Origin: Pseudomonas nitroreducens
GTDB taxonomy: Bacteria; Pseudomonadota; Gammaproteobacteria; Pseudomonadales; Pseudomonadaceae
DNA length: 64,000 nucleotides
Direction: 5' to 3'
NCBI RefSeq assembly: GCF_014204515.1
Contig: NZ_JACHLI010000002.1
Location: forward strand, 248,001 to 312,000
Part shown: positions 17,557 through 26,789 of the stretch, piece by piece
Layout of the letters: the number at the start of each line of letters is the position of its first letter
How positions within the stretch are numbered: the first letter of the stretch is position 1
Notes under the pieces: generated by a model
What the model saw: the letters and a program-made list of their open reading frames with translations, nothing else
Told to the model about the DNA's origin: nothing
Database searches by the model: none
Position numbers and translations under genes: made by a program

Positions 17557-18222
17557 TTATTTGCGCGAGTAGTGGACCACCAGCTTGTCGCCGACGGTCT
17601 GCAGGATCTGGACGAGGACCACCAGCATCACCACGGTGAGCAGCATCACGTCGTCCTGGAAGCGTTGGTAGCCGTAGCGGATCGCCAGGTCGCCGAGGCC
17701 GCCGGCGCCGACCACGCCGGCCATCGCGGTGTAGGACACCAGGGTGATGGCGGTGACGGTGATGGCGGCGATGATGCCCGGGCGGGCTTCGGGCAGCAGG
17801 GCGTTCCAGATGATCTGGCGGGTGCTGGCGCCCATCGCCTGGGTGGCTTCGATGATGCCCTTGTCCACCTCGCGCAGCGCGGTTTCCACCAGGCGCGCGA
17901 AGAACGGCGTGGCCCCCACCACCAGCGGCGGGATGGCCCCGGCGACGCCCAGCGAAGTGCCGACGAGGATCACCGTGAGCGGGATCAGCACGATCAGCAG
18001 GATGATGAACGGCAGCGAGCGCAGCACGTTGACGATGAACGCCAGCACGCCGTAGACGCCGCGGTTGGCGAACATCTGCCGCGGCCCGGTGAGGAACAGC
18101 AGCACGCCCAGCGGCAGGCCGAGGATGACGGTGAACAGCAGCGAACCGCCAAGCATCCAGAAGGTGTCGAGGCTGGCCTGGAGGATTTCCGACCAGTCGA
18201 TATTCACAAAAAAGTCGCTCAT
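17557..18222 (-). CDS. metI: Methionine ABC transporter permease MetI
   Basis: 221 residues, five or six membrane helices. The EAA loop that contacts MetN is [25 protein letters not shown], split here as [10 protein letters not shown] and LLPEARPGI. The C-terminal helices contain [23 protein letters not shown], strongly conserved in MetI. It overlaps the end of metN by 4 bp (ATGA), so translation is coupled. Confidence 0.95.
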   Translation of the reverse strand: MSDFFVNIDWSEILQASLDTFWMLGGSLLFTVILGLPLGVLLFLTGPRQMFANRGVYGVLAFIVNVLRSLPFIILLIVLIPLTVILVGTSLGVAGAIPPLVVGATPFFARLVETALREVDKGIIEATQAMGASTRQIIWNALLPEARPGIIAAITVTAITLVSYTAMAGVVGAGGLGDLAIRYGYQRFQDDVMLLTVVMLVVLVQILQTVGDKLVVHYSRK

Positions 18223-19229
18223 GCGCGCAGCACCTCCACATGGACTTCGGCGGCATTGAGCTGGGTCATCGCGGCTTCGATGTCACCGCCCACCAGGGAC
18301 AGGGTGAGCTGGCCGTAGGGCTGGTCCTTGATGCGGTCGATACGCCCGGCCAGGATGCTGTAGTCGACGCCGGTCTGGCGCGCGACGGTGCCCAGCAGCG
18401 GTGCATAGGTCGCCTCGCCGCGGAAGGTCAGGCGCAGGATGCGGCCCGGCACGTGGGCGAAGTCGTCGTGCTGTTCTTCTTCATCCACGCGCTCGGCCTC
18501 GAAGACGAAGCGGCGGGTGGTTTCGTGCTGCGGATGGAGGAACACGTCGGCGACCTCGCCCTGTTCGACGATGCGCCCGGCATCCATGACCGCGACCTGG
18601 TCGCAGACGCGGCGGATCACGTCCATTTCGTGGGTGATCAGCACGATGGTCAGCTTCAGCTCCCGGTTGATTTCCGCCAGCAGCTGCAGGACCTGGCCGG
18701 TGGTCTGCGGGTCGAGGGCGCTGGTGGCCTCGTCGCAGAGCAGGATGGTCGGCCGGCAGGCCAGGGCGCGGGCGATGCCGACGCGCTGCTTCTGGCCACC
18801 GGAAAGCTGTGCCGGGTACTTGCGGGCGTGCTCCTGGAGGCCGACGCGCTGCAGCAGTTCGTCCACCCGCGCGCTGATTTCGGCGGCGCTGAAGGTCCCG
18901 GCGAGCTTCATCGGCATGGCGATGTTATCGGCGACGGTCTTGGAGGCCAGCAGGTTGAAGTGCTGGAAGATCATCCCGACGCGCTGGCGGAAGCGGCGCA
19001 GGCCGTCGGCGTCGAGGGCGGTGATGTCTTCGCCGTCGATGACGATGCGTCCGCCGCTGGGTTCTTCCAAGCGGTTGATCAGGCGCAGCAGGGTGCTCTT
19101 GCCGGCGCCGGAATGGCCGATCAGGCCGAAGACCTGGCCGCCCTCGATGGACAGGCGGGTCGGCTGCAGGGCCGGGATATCGCGTCCGGCGACGCGATAG
19201 GTCTTGTGGACGTCGTGGAATTCGATCAC
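18219..19229 (-). CDS. metN: Methionine ABC transporter ATP-binding protein MetN
   Basis: 336 residues from a GTG at 19229 (start [11 protein letters not shown]), chosen because the family begins here and an AAGG is upstream; the longer frame adds 19 Arg/Pro-rich residues. Walker A is GHSGAGKST, signature LSGGQKQRV, Walker [15 protein letters not shown]-loop ITHEMDVI. The C-terminal NIL/ACT-like domain (~250-336) is the methionine sensor that causes transinhibition. No SAM riboswitch is visible upstream. Confidence 0.94.
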   Translation of the reverse strand: MIEFHDVHKTYRVAGRDIPALQPTRLSIEGGQVFGLIGHSGAGKSTLLRLINRLEEPSGGRIVIDGEDITALDADGLRRFRQRVGMIFQHFNLLASKTVADNIAMPMKLAGTFSAAEISARVDELLQRVGLQEHARKYPAQLSGGQKQRVGIARALACRPTILLCDEATSALDPQTTGQVLQLLAEINRELKLTIVLITHEMDVIRRVCDQVAVMDAGRIVEQGEVADVFLHPQHETTRRFVFEAERVDEEEQHDDFAHVPGRILRLTFRGEATYAPLLGTVARQTGVDYSILAGRIDRIKDQPYGQLTLSLVGGDIEAAMTQLNAAEVHVEVLRA

Positions 19230-19422
19230 GTAGCGAACCTTGTGGGTACGGGGAGGCGCCGCTCGCCGCCTGGGCCGTCGGATCAACAGGCGTCGGCAAC
19301 GAGCGTAGGCGGTCAGCCAAAACCGCGCATTTTAACCTGCTTTTTTATGGCTGATTAATCTTTGTTCAGCTAAGCACGGAACAAAAGGAAATAACGAGCG
19401 CCGCGAACGGGCGCCCGTGGGC

Positions 19423-19809
19423 TCAGGGCGTGCAGGTCGGCTGGGTCGCCGGAGCGGGCACCGGGGCGGGCTTCTGCAGGCCGCTGACGTCGGCGGCGAC
19501 GCCGGGGGCGCGCGGCATCAGCGAACGGGCACGGGTCAGGGCGGTGGTGGCGCCGTTGACGTCGCCCTTGGCCAGGGCTTCGCGGCTGCGCTCCAGGTAG
19601 GCGTCGGCCAGGCGCTTGCGGCGCTCGGCGAGCTGGGTGGCGTCTTCCTGTTCGGAGCCCAGCGCAAGCTGCGCGGATTCCAGACGGCCGGCGGCCAGTT
19701 CGGTCTCGAACGCGCTGCTGCTGGGCGGATGGCTCGCGGTGCTCTGGCAGGCCGCCAGGGCCAGCGCCATGGCCATCAGCGCGCACAGGCGGATGACGAA
19801 TGACTTCAT
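19423..19809 (-). CDS. Small lipoprotein at the end of the znu operon
   Basis: 128 residues. Signal peptide MKSFVIRLCALMAMALALAAC with lipobox LAAC; the mature part is a helical, Ala/Glu-rich segment (AERRKRLADAYLERSREALAKGD) with a possible TPR-like helix pair, then a Pro/Ala tail. The start at 19809 gives the signal peptide directly. It follows znuB by 37 bp on the same strand, as in P. aeruginosa (PA5502 position, from memory), so it may be Zur-regulated through read-through. The function is not known; periplasmic or outer-membrane attachment is inferred from the lipobox. Confidence 0.75.
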   Translation of the reverse strand: MKSFVIRLCALMAMALALAACQSTASHPPSSSAFETELAAGRLESAQLALGSEQEDATQLAERRKRLADAYLERSREALAKGDVNGATTALTRARSLMPRAPGVAADVSGLQKPAPVPAPATQPTCTP

Positions 19810-19846
19810 GCGTCGGGGTCTCTTTTGATCAAAAAATCGCCAGATT

Positions 19847-20635
19847 CTACACCGTCCGGCGTGGCAGGACAAAGCTCAGCAGGAACAGGGCCGCCGCGCT
19901 GACCACGATGGAGGGGCCGGCAGGGGTGTCCTTGAACCAGGACAGCGAGAGCCCGGCGCATACCGCCACCAGGCCGATCAGGCTGGCGCCGAAGGCCATC
20001 TGTTCCGGGCTGCGCGCATGTCGCTGGGCGGCGGCGGCGGGGATGATCAGCAGCGAGGTGATCAGCAGCACGCCGACGATCTTCATGGCCACGGCGATGA
20101 CGATGGCGATCAGCAGCATCAGCGCCAGGCGGATGGCGGTGACCGGCAGGCCTTCGACCCGCGCCAGCTCCTCGTGCACGGTGATCGCCAGCAGCGGCCG
20201 CCACAGCCAGCAGATCAGCCCCAGCACCAGCGCGCTGCCGGCGATGATCCACATCAGATCGTTCTGGCTGACCGCGAGCAGGTCGCCGAACAGGTAGGCC
20301 ATCAGGTCGACGCGCACTTCCTTCATGAAGCTCAGGGTCACCAGGCCCAGCGACAGCGTGCTGTGGGCGAGGATGCCCAGCAGGGTGTCGGCAGCCAGCG
20401 GCTGGCGCTGTTGCAGGGTGACCAGCAACACGGCGAGCAACACGCAACCGACGGTTACCGCCAGAGTCGGGCTGACGTCCAGCAGGAAGCCCAGGGCCAC
20501 GCCGAGCAGGGCGGCGTGGGACAGGGTGTCGCCGAAATAGGCCATGCGTCGCCAGACGACGAACGAACCCAGGGGCCCGGCGACCACCGCCAGGGCCAGC
20601 CCGGCGAGGAGGGCGTTGAGCAGGAAATCAGCCAT
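19847..20635 (-). CDS. znuB: Zinc ABC transporter permease ZnuB
   Basis: 262 residues, about eight hydrophobic helices, ABC-3 family. Motifs include [22 protein letters not shown], the conserved start of ZnuB/TroC permeases, and the loop LKV-type [20 protein letters not shown]. Inner-membrane channel for zinc delivered by ZnuA. It overlaps znuC by 8 bp. Part of zur-znuC-znuB-lipoprotein. Confidence 0.95.
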   Translation of the reverse strand: MADFLLNALLAGLALAVVAGPLGSFVVWRRMAYFGDTLSHAALLGVALGFLLDVSPTLAVTVGCVLLAVLLVTLQQRQPLAADTLLGILAHSTLSLGLVTLSFMKEVRVDLMAYLFGDLLAVSQNDLMWIIAGSALVLGLICWLWRPLLAITVHEELARVEGLPVTAIRLALMLLIAIVIAVAMKIVGVLLITSLLIIPAAAAQRHARSPEQMAFGASLIGLVAVCAGLSLSWFKDTPAGPSIVVSAAALFLLSFVLPRRTV

Positions 20636-21428
20636 GGTTGCAGTCGGGGCCGTGCTGGTGGACCGGAGTGAAGCGGGTGCCGGCCGGGAAGGCGGGTTTC
20701 ACCACCTCGCCGTGCAGGTCGTGGGAATGGTCGTGGTGGTGGTGATAGACCGCCAGGCTGCGGGCGTCCTGGCCGAACAGCTCGACGAAGGCCGGGTCGC
20801 CGCTGACCTGTTCCGGATGGCCGGAGCAGCAGACGTGACGGTTCAGGCAGACCACCTTGTCGGTGGCGCTCATCACCAGGTGCAGGTCGTGAGAGACCAT
20901 CAGCACGCCGCAACCCAGGCGGTCGCGCAGACGGCCGATCAGACGGTACAGCTCGGCCTGCCCGGCGACGTCGACGCCCTGTACGGGCTCATCGAGCACC
21001 AGCAGTTCCGGCTTGCGCAGCAGGGCGCGGGCCAGCAGCACGCGTTGCAGTTCGCCGCCGGAGACACTCTGCAGCGGCTTGTCGATCACGTGCGCCGCGC
21101 CGACTTCCTTCAGTGCGTCGAGCGCCTGGGTGCGCTGCACGCCGGGGACCAGACGCAGGAAGCGGAAGACGGTCAGCGGCAGGGTCGGGTCGACGTGGAG
21201 CTTCTGCGGCATGTAGCCGATCGACAGCTTCGGCTGGCGCCAGACGCTGCCGGTGTCGGGCTTGAGCAGGCCGAGCACGCTGCGCACCAGGGTCGTCTTG
21301 CCGGCGCCGTTGGGGCCGATCAGGGTGACGATCTCGCCGGGGGCGATGGTCAGGTCGACGTTCTGCAGCACCGCCTGGCCGCCATAGCTGACGCCGACGC
21401 CTTGCAGGCGGATCAGGGCGTCGCTCAT
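20628..21428 (-). CDS. znuC: Zinc ABC transporter ATP-binding protein ZnuC
   Basis: 266 residues. Walker [10 protein letters not shown] (~39), signature [15 protein letters not shown], Walker [14 protein letters not shown]-loop VSHDLHLV. The C-terminal 40 residues are His-rich ([14 protein letters not shown] and [10 protein letters not shown]), a common trait of zinc transport ATPases that probably binds metal. The start overlaps the zur stop by one base (TGATG). Confidence 0.96.
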   Translation of the reverse strand: MSDALIRLQGVGVSYGGQAVLQNVDLTIAPGEIVTLIGPNGAGKTTLVRSVLGLLKPDTGSVWRQPKLSIGYMPQKLHVDPTLPLTVFRFLRLVPGVQRTQALDALKEVGAAHVIDKPLQSVSGGELQRVLLARALLRKPELLVLDEPVQGVDVAGQAELYRLIGRLRDRLGCGVLMVSHDLHLVMSATDKVVCLNRHVCCSGHPEQVSGDPAFVELFGQDARSLAVYHHHHDHSHDLHGEVVKPAFPAGTRFTPVHQHGPDCNHG

Positions 21429-21934
21429 CAGGCTTCCTGCTTGGCGGGAGCGCAGGCGCCGCAGAGGCCGACGATCTCGACGGTCTGGCTTTCCACGGCG
21501 AAGCCGACGCCCCTGGCGCCGGCGACGATGGCCTCGCTGATGGCCGGTTGCTCCAGCTCGATGGCGGTGTGGCAGGCGCGGCAGATCAGGAACTGACCTT
21601 CATGGGCGTGTTCGGGGTGGGCGCAGCCGATGAAGGCGTTGAGCGAGGCGATGCGATGCACCAGGCCGTTTTCCAGGAGGAAGTCGAGGGCACGGTAGAC
21701 CGTCGGCGGTGCCGCCTTGCGGCCGTCTTCCTCGCTCAGCACGGCGAGGATGTCGTAGGCGCCCAGCGGTTTGTGGCTCGCCCAGACCAGCTCCAGCACG
21801 CGCCGGCGCAGCTCGGTCAGGCGTACGCCCTGACGCGCGCACAGCGCGTCGGCGTCAGCCAGGGCGCTGGCCACGCAGTTGGCGTGGTCGTGCGGGCGGC
21901 AGGCGAGGGGAGTCTTGGGGGCGATCTTGTACAT
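21428..21934 (-). CDS. zur: Zinc uptake regulator Zur (Fur family)
   Basis: 168 residues. Represses zinc uptake and zinc-sparing genes when Zn(II) is bound. N-terminal winged helix ([44 protein letters not shown]) and a dimerisation domain with the structural zinc site: two CxxC pairs, ICRAC and LCGAC, plus His ligands in [11 protein letters not shown]. First gene of the zur-znuCB operon, divergent from znuA across a 70-bp region with a Zur-like box, so it likely autoregulates. Called np20 in older P. aeruginosa annotation. Confidence 0.95.
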   Translation of the reverse strand: MYKIAPKTPLACRPHDHANCVASALADADALCARQGVRLTELRRRVLELVWASHKPLGAYDILAVLSEEDGRKAAPPTVYRALDFLLENGLVHRIASLNAFIGCAHPEHAHEGQFLICRACHTAIELEQPAISEAIVAGARGVGFAVESQTVEIVGLCGACAPAKQEA

Positions 21935-21960
21935 GCGCGGCGACGCTCGGGTTCAGAGAC

Positions 21961-21973
21961 GTTATTATATTAC
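21961..21973. promoter_or_regulatory. Zur-like box between zur and znuA
   Basis: GTTATTATATTAC resembles the Zur dyad GTTAT-N3-ATAAC. It is less symmetric than the boxes at 45945 and 46464 but lies centrally in the divergent promoter, where a Zur site is expected. Confidence 0.6.
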
Positions 21974-22004
21974 TCTGTCATGTCCCCCCTGTGTGAGTGC
22001 CGCC

Positions 22005-22943
22005 GTGTCCTTCCGTCCCGTCGCCCTGCTGACTGCCGCCTGCGCGCTGCTGCTCAGCCTTCCCGTGCGCGCCGAGGTCAGCGTGCTGACCAGCATCAAG
22101 CCGCTGCAACTGATCGCCGCCGCCATCCAGGACGGCGAGGGCACGCCGGACGTCCTGTTGCCGCCGGGCGCCTCGCCGCACAGCTATTCGCTGCGCCCCT
22201 CCGACATCCGCCGGGTGCGCGATGCGCAGCTGTTCTACTGGGTCGGCGCGGACCTGGAGAACTTCCTGCCCAAGGTGCTGGAAAGCCGCAAGGGACCCAG
22301 CGTGGCGGTGCAGGACCAGGCCGGCATGCACCTGCGCAAGTTCGCTGACTTCAGCGAGTCGAACCATCCCGAGCATGACGATGACCACGATGATGTCGGG
22401 CACGATCATGACCACCGCCCCGGCATGATCGACGCGCACTTCTGGCTGCTGCCAGCCAACGCCCAGGTGATTGCCGCACGCATGGCCGAGGACCTGGCCA
22501 TCGCCGACCCGGCCAACGCCAGCCGCTACCAGGCCAACCTGAAGGCCTTCGACGAGCGCATGGAAACCCTGGATGCGCGCCTGAAACAGCGCATCGACCC
22601 GCTCAAGGGCAAGCCGTTCTTCGTCTTCCACGAGGCCTTCGACTATTTCGAAGAGGCCTACGGCCTGCGTCATGCGGGGGTCTTCGCCGTCTCCGCCGAC
22701 GTGCAGCCGGGCGCCCGCCACGTCGCCGCCATGCGTGCGCAACTGCAGAAGGCCGGCCCGTCCTGCATCTTCAGCGAACCGCCGATCCGCCCGCGCCTGG
22801 CCGACACCCTGAGCCAGGGTCTGCCGGTGCGCCTGGCCGAGCTGGATGACCTGGGCGTGGGCGTGAAGGTGGATGCCCAGGGTTATGAGAATCTGCTGGG
22901 CAATCTGGCGGATGAGTTTGCCGGGTGTCTGGAGAAGCTCTGA
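22005..22943 (+). CDS. znuA: Zinc ABC transporter periplasmic binding protein ZnuA
   Basis: 312 residues if the GTG at 22005 is used; another in-frame GTG is at 21993, and the ATG at 21980 is out of frame. None has a strong ribosome-binding site, so the start is uncertain. Signal peptide FRPVALLTAACALLLSLPVRA, cleaved before EVSVL. Zinc ligands: His in GASPHSYSLRP, His in MIDAHFWLLP, His in FVFHEAFDYFEE and an acidic residue near the C-terminus (SEPPIRPR). The loop at ~118-140 is His/Asp-rich (HPEHDDDHDDVGHDHDH), a zinc-collecting segment of this family. Divergent from zur-znuCB and certainly Zur-controlled by context. Confidence 0.93.
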   Translation: MSFRPVALLTAACALLLSLPVRAEVSVLTSIKPLQLIAAAIQDGEGTPDVLLPPGASPHSYSLRPSDIRRVRDAQLFYWVGADLENFLPKVLESRKGPSVAVQDQAGMHLRKFADFSESNHPEHDDDHDDVGHDHDHRPGMIDAHFWLLPANAQVIAARMAEDLAIADPANASRYQANLKAFDERMETLDARLKQRIDPLKGKPFFVFHEAFDYFEEAYGLRHAGVFAVSADVQPGARHVAAMRAQLQKAGPSCIFSEPPIRPRLADTLSQGLPVRLAELDDLGVGVKVDAQGYENLLGNLADEFAGCLEKL

Positions 22944-22976
22944 GTCGGCCCGCTGCTGCAGCTTCCCGATCCGATC

Positions 22977-23056
22977 GTAGGGCGAATAACGCCTCTGGCG
23001 TTATCCGCCGCCGGATTTCGGCTGGCGGATAAAGCGTTCCGCTTTATGCGCCCTAC
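22977..23056. repeat. Palindromic repeat (GTAGGGCGAATAACG type)
   Basis: GTAGGGCGAATAACGCC pairs imperfectly with the end GCGTTCCGCTTTATGCGCCCTAC; internal TTATCCGCC and GGCGGATAA also pair. Same family as 13100, 13301 and 56606. Confidence 0.85.
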
Positions 23057-23085
23057 TTTGCTGACATTTCCATCCCATGACTGTC

Positions 23086-23156
23086 GTAGGAGCGGACTCT
23101 GTCCGCGATGGCTTCCGCTCGGTGCTGGGTCAATCGCGGACGGAGTCCGCTCCTAC
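23086..23156. repeat. Palindromic repeat (GTAGGAGCGGACT type)
   Basis: GTAGGAGCGGACTCTGTCCG at the left and CGGACGGAGTCCGCTCCTAC at the right, 71 bp in total. Same family as 12983, 13185, 26696, 51497, 56704 and 58733. Confidence 0.88.
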
Positions 23157-23285
23157 GTTTCCCCTTGAAGCTCCGTATCCGCCGCGCCCGATCGCCGCAC
23201 CCCTCTATCTGAAATTTCCTTCTCTTTCCTCCCCCAATTCCCCGCCAATCGTCGGCTTTCAGCATCTTTGACGGCGTTCGCCGTT

Positions 23286-23334
23286 CAATTGTCTATGGTG
23301 TCTAGTTGGGGTTGCCTGACACAAGATATTGATG
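23286..23334 (+). promoter_or_regulatory. Probable NrdR operator upstream of nrdJ
   Basis: ACACAAGATATTGATG at 23319-23334 keeps the NrdR core CwAnATaTwG. Thirty-three bp upstream, TATGGTGT (23294-23301) matches the right half of a second box. NrdR normally binds two boxes about three helical turns apart in front of ribonucleotide reductase genes. Confidence 0.5.
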
Positions 23335-23419
23335 GTCGTCAGGAATTCATGCCTACATATGGGGTCTACTCGCGCTCCATTTGCGCCTGCCACCCAACCG
23401 ACAGGAGGTTATTTCCCGG

Positions 23420-25567
23420 ATGGCCAAGACCGATGCGCGCCAACGCGGCGCCGACCAAGGAATGCTTGCCCTGCAGCCTGCCTCCCAGGACATCTGGGAC
23501 AGCAAGTACCGCCTCAAGCACAAGAGCGGCAAACCCATCGACGGCAGCGTCGACGAGACCTGGCAGCGCGTCGCCCGCGCCCTGGCCGACGTCGAGGGCG
23601 ACAAGGCCCTGCGCGAACACTGGTACGAGCGCTTCCTCTGGGCCCTGCGCAATGGCGCCATCCCGGCCGGGCGGATCATCTCCAACGCCGGTGCCCAGGG
23701 GCACAAGCCGGCCACTTCGACCATCAACTGCACCGTCTCCGGGATCATCCGCGACTCCATGGACGACATCCTGGAGAAGGTCCACGAGGCCGGCCTGACG
23801 CTCAAGGCCGGCTGCGGCATCGGCTATGAGTTCAGCACCCTGCGCCCGCGCGGCGCCTACGTCTCCGGCGCTGGCGCGCACACCAGCGGGCCGCTGTCGT
23901 TCATGGATATCTACGACAAGATGTGCTTCACCGTCAGCTCCGCCGGGGGGCGGCGTGGCGCGCAGATGGGCACCTTCGACGTCAGCCATCCGGACGTGCG
24001 CGAGTTCATCCGCGCCAAGCGCGAGGACGGCCGCCTGCGCCAGTTCAACCTCAGCCTGCTGATCACCGACGGCTTCATGAACGCCGTGGAGGACGACGAG
24101 GACTGGCCGCTGGTGTTCCCGATCCACCAGAAGGAGCGCAACGAAGTCGACCTGAAGAACGCCGAGGAGGTGGTCTGGCGCGACTGGCCGCTACACGACG
24201 AGTACCTGGTGGGCGATGACGGCCGCGTGGCCTGCAAGGTTTACGGGCGGGTCAAGGCGCGGCACCTGTGGGACATGATCATGGTCTCCACCTACGACTA
24301 CGCCGAGCCCGGCTTCATCCTCATCGACCGGGTCAACGAGATGAACAACAACTGGTGGTGCGAGGCGATCCGCGCCACCAACCCCTGCGGCGAGCAGCCG
24401 CTGCCACCCTACGGCTCCTGCCTGCTGGGCTCGGTGAACCTGACCACCTTCGTGGTCGATGCCTTCGGCGACAACGCGCGCTTCGACTGGGAGCGCTACC
24501 GCGAAGTGGTGCGGGTGTTCACCCGCATGCTCGACAACGTGGTGGAGATCAACGGCCTGCCGCTGGAACAGCAGCGCGCAGAAATCCTCGGCAAGCGCCG
24601 CCACGGCATGGGCTTCCTTGGCCTCGGTTCAGCGCTGACCCTGCTCAAGCTGCGCTATGGCAGCCCGGAAGCCTGCGTGTTCACCGAAGAAGTGGCGCGC
24701 GAGATGGCCCTGGTCGGCTGGGAAGTGGCGCTGGAGCTGTCCCGCGAGAAAGGTCCGGCGCCGGCGCTGGTGAAGGACTACGAAGTCACTGCCGAGATGC
24801 TGCGCAAGCGTCCGGAAATGAAGGCCGATGGCCTCAAGGTCGGCGACAAGGTGGCCGGCCGCGTGCTGCACGCCAAGTACTCGCGCTACATGCAGCGCGT
24901 CGCCGAGCATGCACCGCAACTGATCGAGGAACTGGCCGAGCACGGCGCGCGCTTCACTCACCACAGCTCCATTGCGCCCACCGGCACCATCAGCCTGAGC
25001 CTGGCGAACAACGCCTCCAATGGCATCGAGCCGAGCTTCGCCCACCACTATTCGCGCAACCTGATCCGCCCTGGGCGCAAGACCAAGGAAAAGATCTCGG
25101 TGTTCAGCTACGAACTGCTGGCCTACCGCGACCAGGTGGACAACCACGCCGTGCCGGGTGCCGAAGAAGAGAAGCATCGTCTGCCGGACTACTTCATCAC
25201 CGCCGACGACATCACCCCGCAGCAGCACGTGGACATCCAGGCCGCCGCGCAGAAATGGATCGACTCGTCGATCTCCAAGACCGCCAACGTGCCTACCGAC
25301 TACCCGTTCGAGGACTTCAAGGACATCTATCGCTATGCATGGCGCCAGGGCCTGAAGGGCTGCACCACCTTCCGCTTCAACCCGGCGGCCTTCCAGGGCG
25401 TGCTGGTCAAGGAATCGGATCTGGAGAAGACGCTGTATCGCTTCGAACTGGAAGACGGCAGCGTGGTGGAGCTCAAGGGTAACGAGGAAGTGGAATACGA
25501 CGGCGAGATGCATACTGCTGCCAACCTCTTCGACGCCCTGAAAGAAGGCTATTACGGCAAGTACTGA
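23420..25567 (+). CDS. nrdJa: Adenosylcobalamin-dependent ribonucleotide reductase, large part NrdJa
   Basis: 715 residues. Class II reductase that makes deoxynucleotides with B12 and without oxygen. The start at 23420 has AGGAGG upstream; an upstream ATG adds 13 residues. Key parts: STINCTVSG (redox cysteine), AGCGIGYEFSTLRPRGAYV, NPCGEQPLPPYGSC (thiyl-radical Cys and substrate loop), SSIAPTGTISLSL and GLKGCTTFRFN. The C-terminal redox cysteines are missing here and are supplied by the next gene, the split arrangement seen in P. aeruginosa. 17 bp separate nrdJa from nrdJb. Like class II enzymes in general it frees the cell from the iron-dependent class I enzyme. Confidence 0.95.
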   Translation: MAKTDARQRGADQGMLALQPASQDIWDSKYRLKHKSGKPIDGSVDETWQRVARALADVEGDKALREHWYERFLWALRNGAIPAGRIISNAGAQGHKPATSTINCTVSGIIRDSMDDILEKVHEAGLTLKAGCGIGYEFSTLRPRGAYVSGAGAHTSGPLSFMDIYDKMCFTVSSAGGRRGAQMGTFDVSHPDVREFIRAKREDGRLRQFNLSLLITDGFMNAVEDDEDWPLVFPIHQKERNEVDLKNAEEVVWRDWPLHDEYLVGDDGRVACKVYGRVKARHLWDMIMVSTYDYAEPGFILIDRVNEMNNNWWCEAIRATNPCGEQPLPPYGSCLLGSVNLTTFVVDAFGDNARFDWERYREVVRVFTRMLDNVVEINGLPLEQQRAEILGKRRHGMGFLGLGSALTLLKLRYGSPEACVFTEEVAREMALVGWEVALELSREKGPAPALVKDYEVTAEMLRKRPEMKADGLKVGDKVAGRVLHAKYSRYMQRVAEHAPQLIEELAEHGARFTHHSSIAPTGTISLSLANNASNGIEPSFAHHYSRNLIRPGRKTKEKISVFSYELLAYRDQVDNHAVPGAEEEKHRLPDYFITADDITPQQHVDIQAAAQKWIDSSISKTANVPTDYPFEDFKDIYRYAWRQGLKGCTTFRFNPAAFQGVLVKESDLEKTLYRFELEDGSVVELKGNEEVEYDGEMHTAANLFDALKEGYYGKY

Positions 25568-25584
25568 TACCCCTGGAGAATGCT

Positions 25585-26271
25585 ATGAGCGTCAAGATCA
25601 ACCAGAAGATCAAAGGCTTCCAGGTGGTGGACGTGGCCGAAGAGAAGGCCCGCACCGAAGCCGCCGCGGCCGCCGCCGTGGTGAAGATGGACGAGACCCT
25701 GCAGCGCCCCGAGCTGCTGGTGGGCGCCACCTACAAGATCAAGTCGCCGCTGTTCGAGCACGCCCTGTACGTGACCATCAACGACGTGGTGCTCAACCCG
25801 GACACCCCGTACGAGCAGCGCCGGCCCTTCGAGATCTTCATCAACTCGAAGAACATGGACCACTTCCAGTGGATCGTCGCGCTCACCCGGATCATGTCCG
25901 CGGTGTTCCGCAAGGGCGGCGACTGCACCTTCCTGGTGGAAGAGATGAAGGCGGTGTTCGACCCGCGCGGTGGCTATCTGAAACGCGGCGGCATCTATAT
26001 GCCGTCAATCGTCGCCGAGATCGGCGCGGTGATCGAACGCCACATGGTCGCCATCGGCCTGATGGAAGGCCCGCAGCTGGACCAGGAGCAGCGCCTCTAC
26101 CTCGCCGAAAAGCGCGCTGCCTACGAGGCGGCCCAGGGCACCAACAAGGCCGAACCCGGCGAAGGCTTCCCCGCTGGCGCCCAACTGTGCGGCAAGTGCA
26201 ACACCATGGCCGTGGTGCAGATGGATGGCTGCGCCACCTGCCTGAACTGCGGCCATTCGAAATGTGGGTGA
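25585..26271 (+). CDS. nrdJb: Ribonucleotide reductase class II, small C-terminal part NrdJb
   Basis: 228 residues. TSCPD-type domain (~45-150: PFEIFINSKNMDHFQWIVALTRIMSAVFRKGG) followed by a linker and a Cys-rich tail, LCGKCNTM and GCATCLNCGHSKCG, which supplies the shuttle cysteines and a zinc ribbon for re-reduction of NrdJa. Immediately downstream of nrdJa; required together for activity in P. aeruginosa-type enzymes. Confidence 0.93.
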   Translation: MSVKINQKIKGFQVVDVAEEKARTEAAAAAAVVKMDETLQRPELLVGATYKIKSPLFEHALYVTINDVVLNPDTPYEQRRPFEIFINSKNMDHFQWIVALTRIMSAVFRKGGDCTFLVEEMKAVFDPRGGYLKRGGIYMPSIVAEIGAVIERHMVAIGLMEGPQLDQEQRLYLAEKRAAYEAAQGTNKAEPGEGFPAGAQLCGKCNTMAVVQMDGCATCLNCGHSKCG

Positions 26272-26278
26272 GCCCGCT

Positions 26279-26296
26279 CAAAACGCATGCGTTTTG
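26279..26296. terminator. 18-bp perfect palindrome after nrdJb
   Basis: CAAAACGCATGCGTTTTG, 7 bp past the nrdJb stop. It is perfectly symmetric, has no loop of its own and no T-run beyond TTTT. It may act as a weak bidirectional terminator or a protein site. Confidence 0.45.
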
Positions 26297-26300
26297 AAGG

Positions 26301-26482
26301 GCGAACGACTGGCCAAGGATGGCCAGGCCGGGGCTGACCTTGAGCAGAGAAGTGGCGGCAGGGATGCCGGCTCCGATTTGGATCTTTACGCCCGCATATG
26401 TCGCGCCGGCGAACGACTGGCCAAGGATGGCCAGGCCGGGGCTGACTTGAGCAGAGGAGCTGCGGCAGGGATGCCGGCTCCG
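26301..26482. repeat. Direct repeat, two ~75-bp copies downstream of nrdJb
   Basis: Copy 1 at 26301-26375 and copy 2 at 26409-26482 are nearly identical: both start GCGAACGACTGGCCAAGGAT and end GGATGCCGGCTCCG. The inner TGGCCAAGGATGGCCA and CGGCAGGGATGCCG can form hairpins. 33 bp lie between copies. No reading frame is supported. Confidence 0.9.
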
Positions 26483-26568
26483 GGTTAGATATTCACTCCA
26501 CTCGCATCACACTGATTTCCCCGTAGGAGCAACCGTCTTCTTCTGAAAGTCAGTGTGACCACATTCCC

Positions 26569-26692
26569 TCACCCCAACCCTCTCCCTGAGGGAGAGGGAG
26601 CTGTCCATACCGGCTAACGCCATGGCCTCAACCTGCACCGAACAGTCCCCTCTCCCGCTTGCGGGAGAGGGTTAGGGTGAGGGGCTTTTGAT
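26569..26692. repeat. Paired inverted repeat (CCCTCACCC...GGGAGAGGG family), copy 3
   Basis: Left arm 26569-26603, right arm 26646-26682. Right arm, spacer (CCGGCTAACGCCATGG) and flank (GGGGCTTTTGATC) closely match copy 2 at 8383. A GTAGGAGCGG palindrome follows directly. Confidence 0.9.
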
Positions 26693-26695
26693 CTT

Positions 26696-26768
26696 GTAGG
26701 AGCGGATTTATCCGCGATCCGGCCGTGAGGCCGGGGGCGACCCTATCGCGGACGGAGTCCGCTCCTAC
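26696..26768. repeat. Palindromic repeat (GTAGGAGCGGATT type)
   Basis: GTAGGAGCGGATTTATCCGC on the left, CGGACGGAGTCCGCTCCTAC on the right; the left arm has diverged (ATTTAT for ACTCCGT). Confidence 0.85.
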
Positions 26769-26789
26769 GCAGAGTCGTCGCTGCGCCAA

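Noticed and set aside
19230..19422. SAM riboswitch before metN
   Set aside because: No SAM-I/SAM-II core; the region is short and unstructured.
23157..23419. Cobalamin riboswitch before nrdJa
   Set aside because: No B12-box or conserved core elements seen; the region instead contains NrdR-type boxes.
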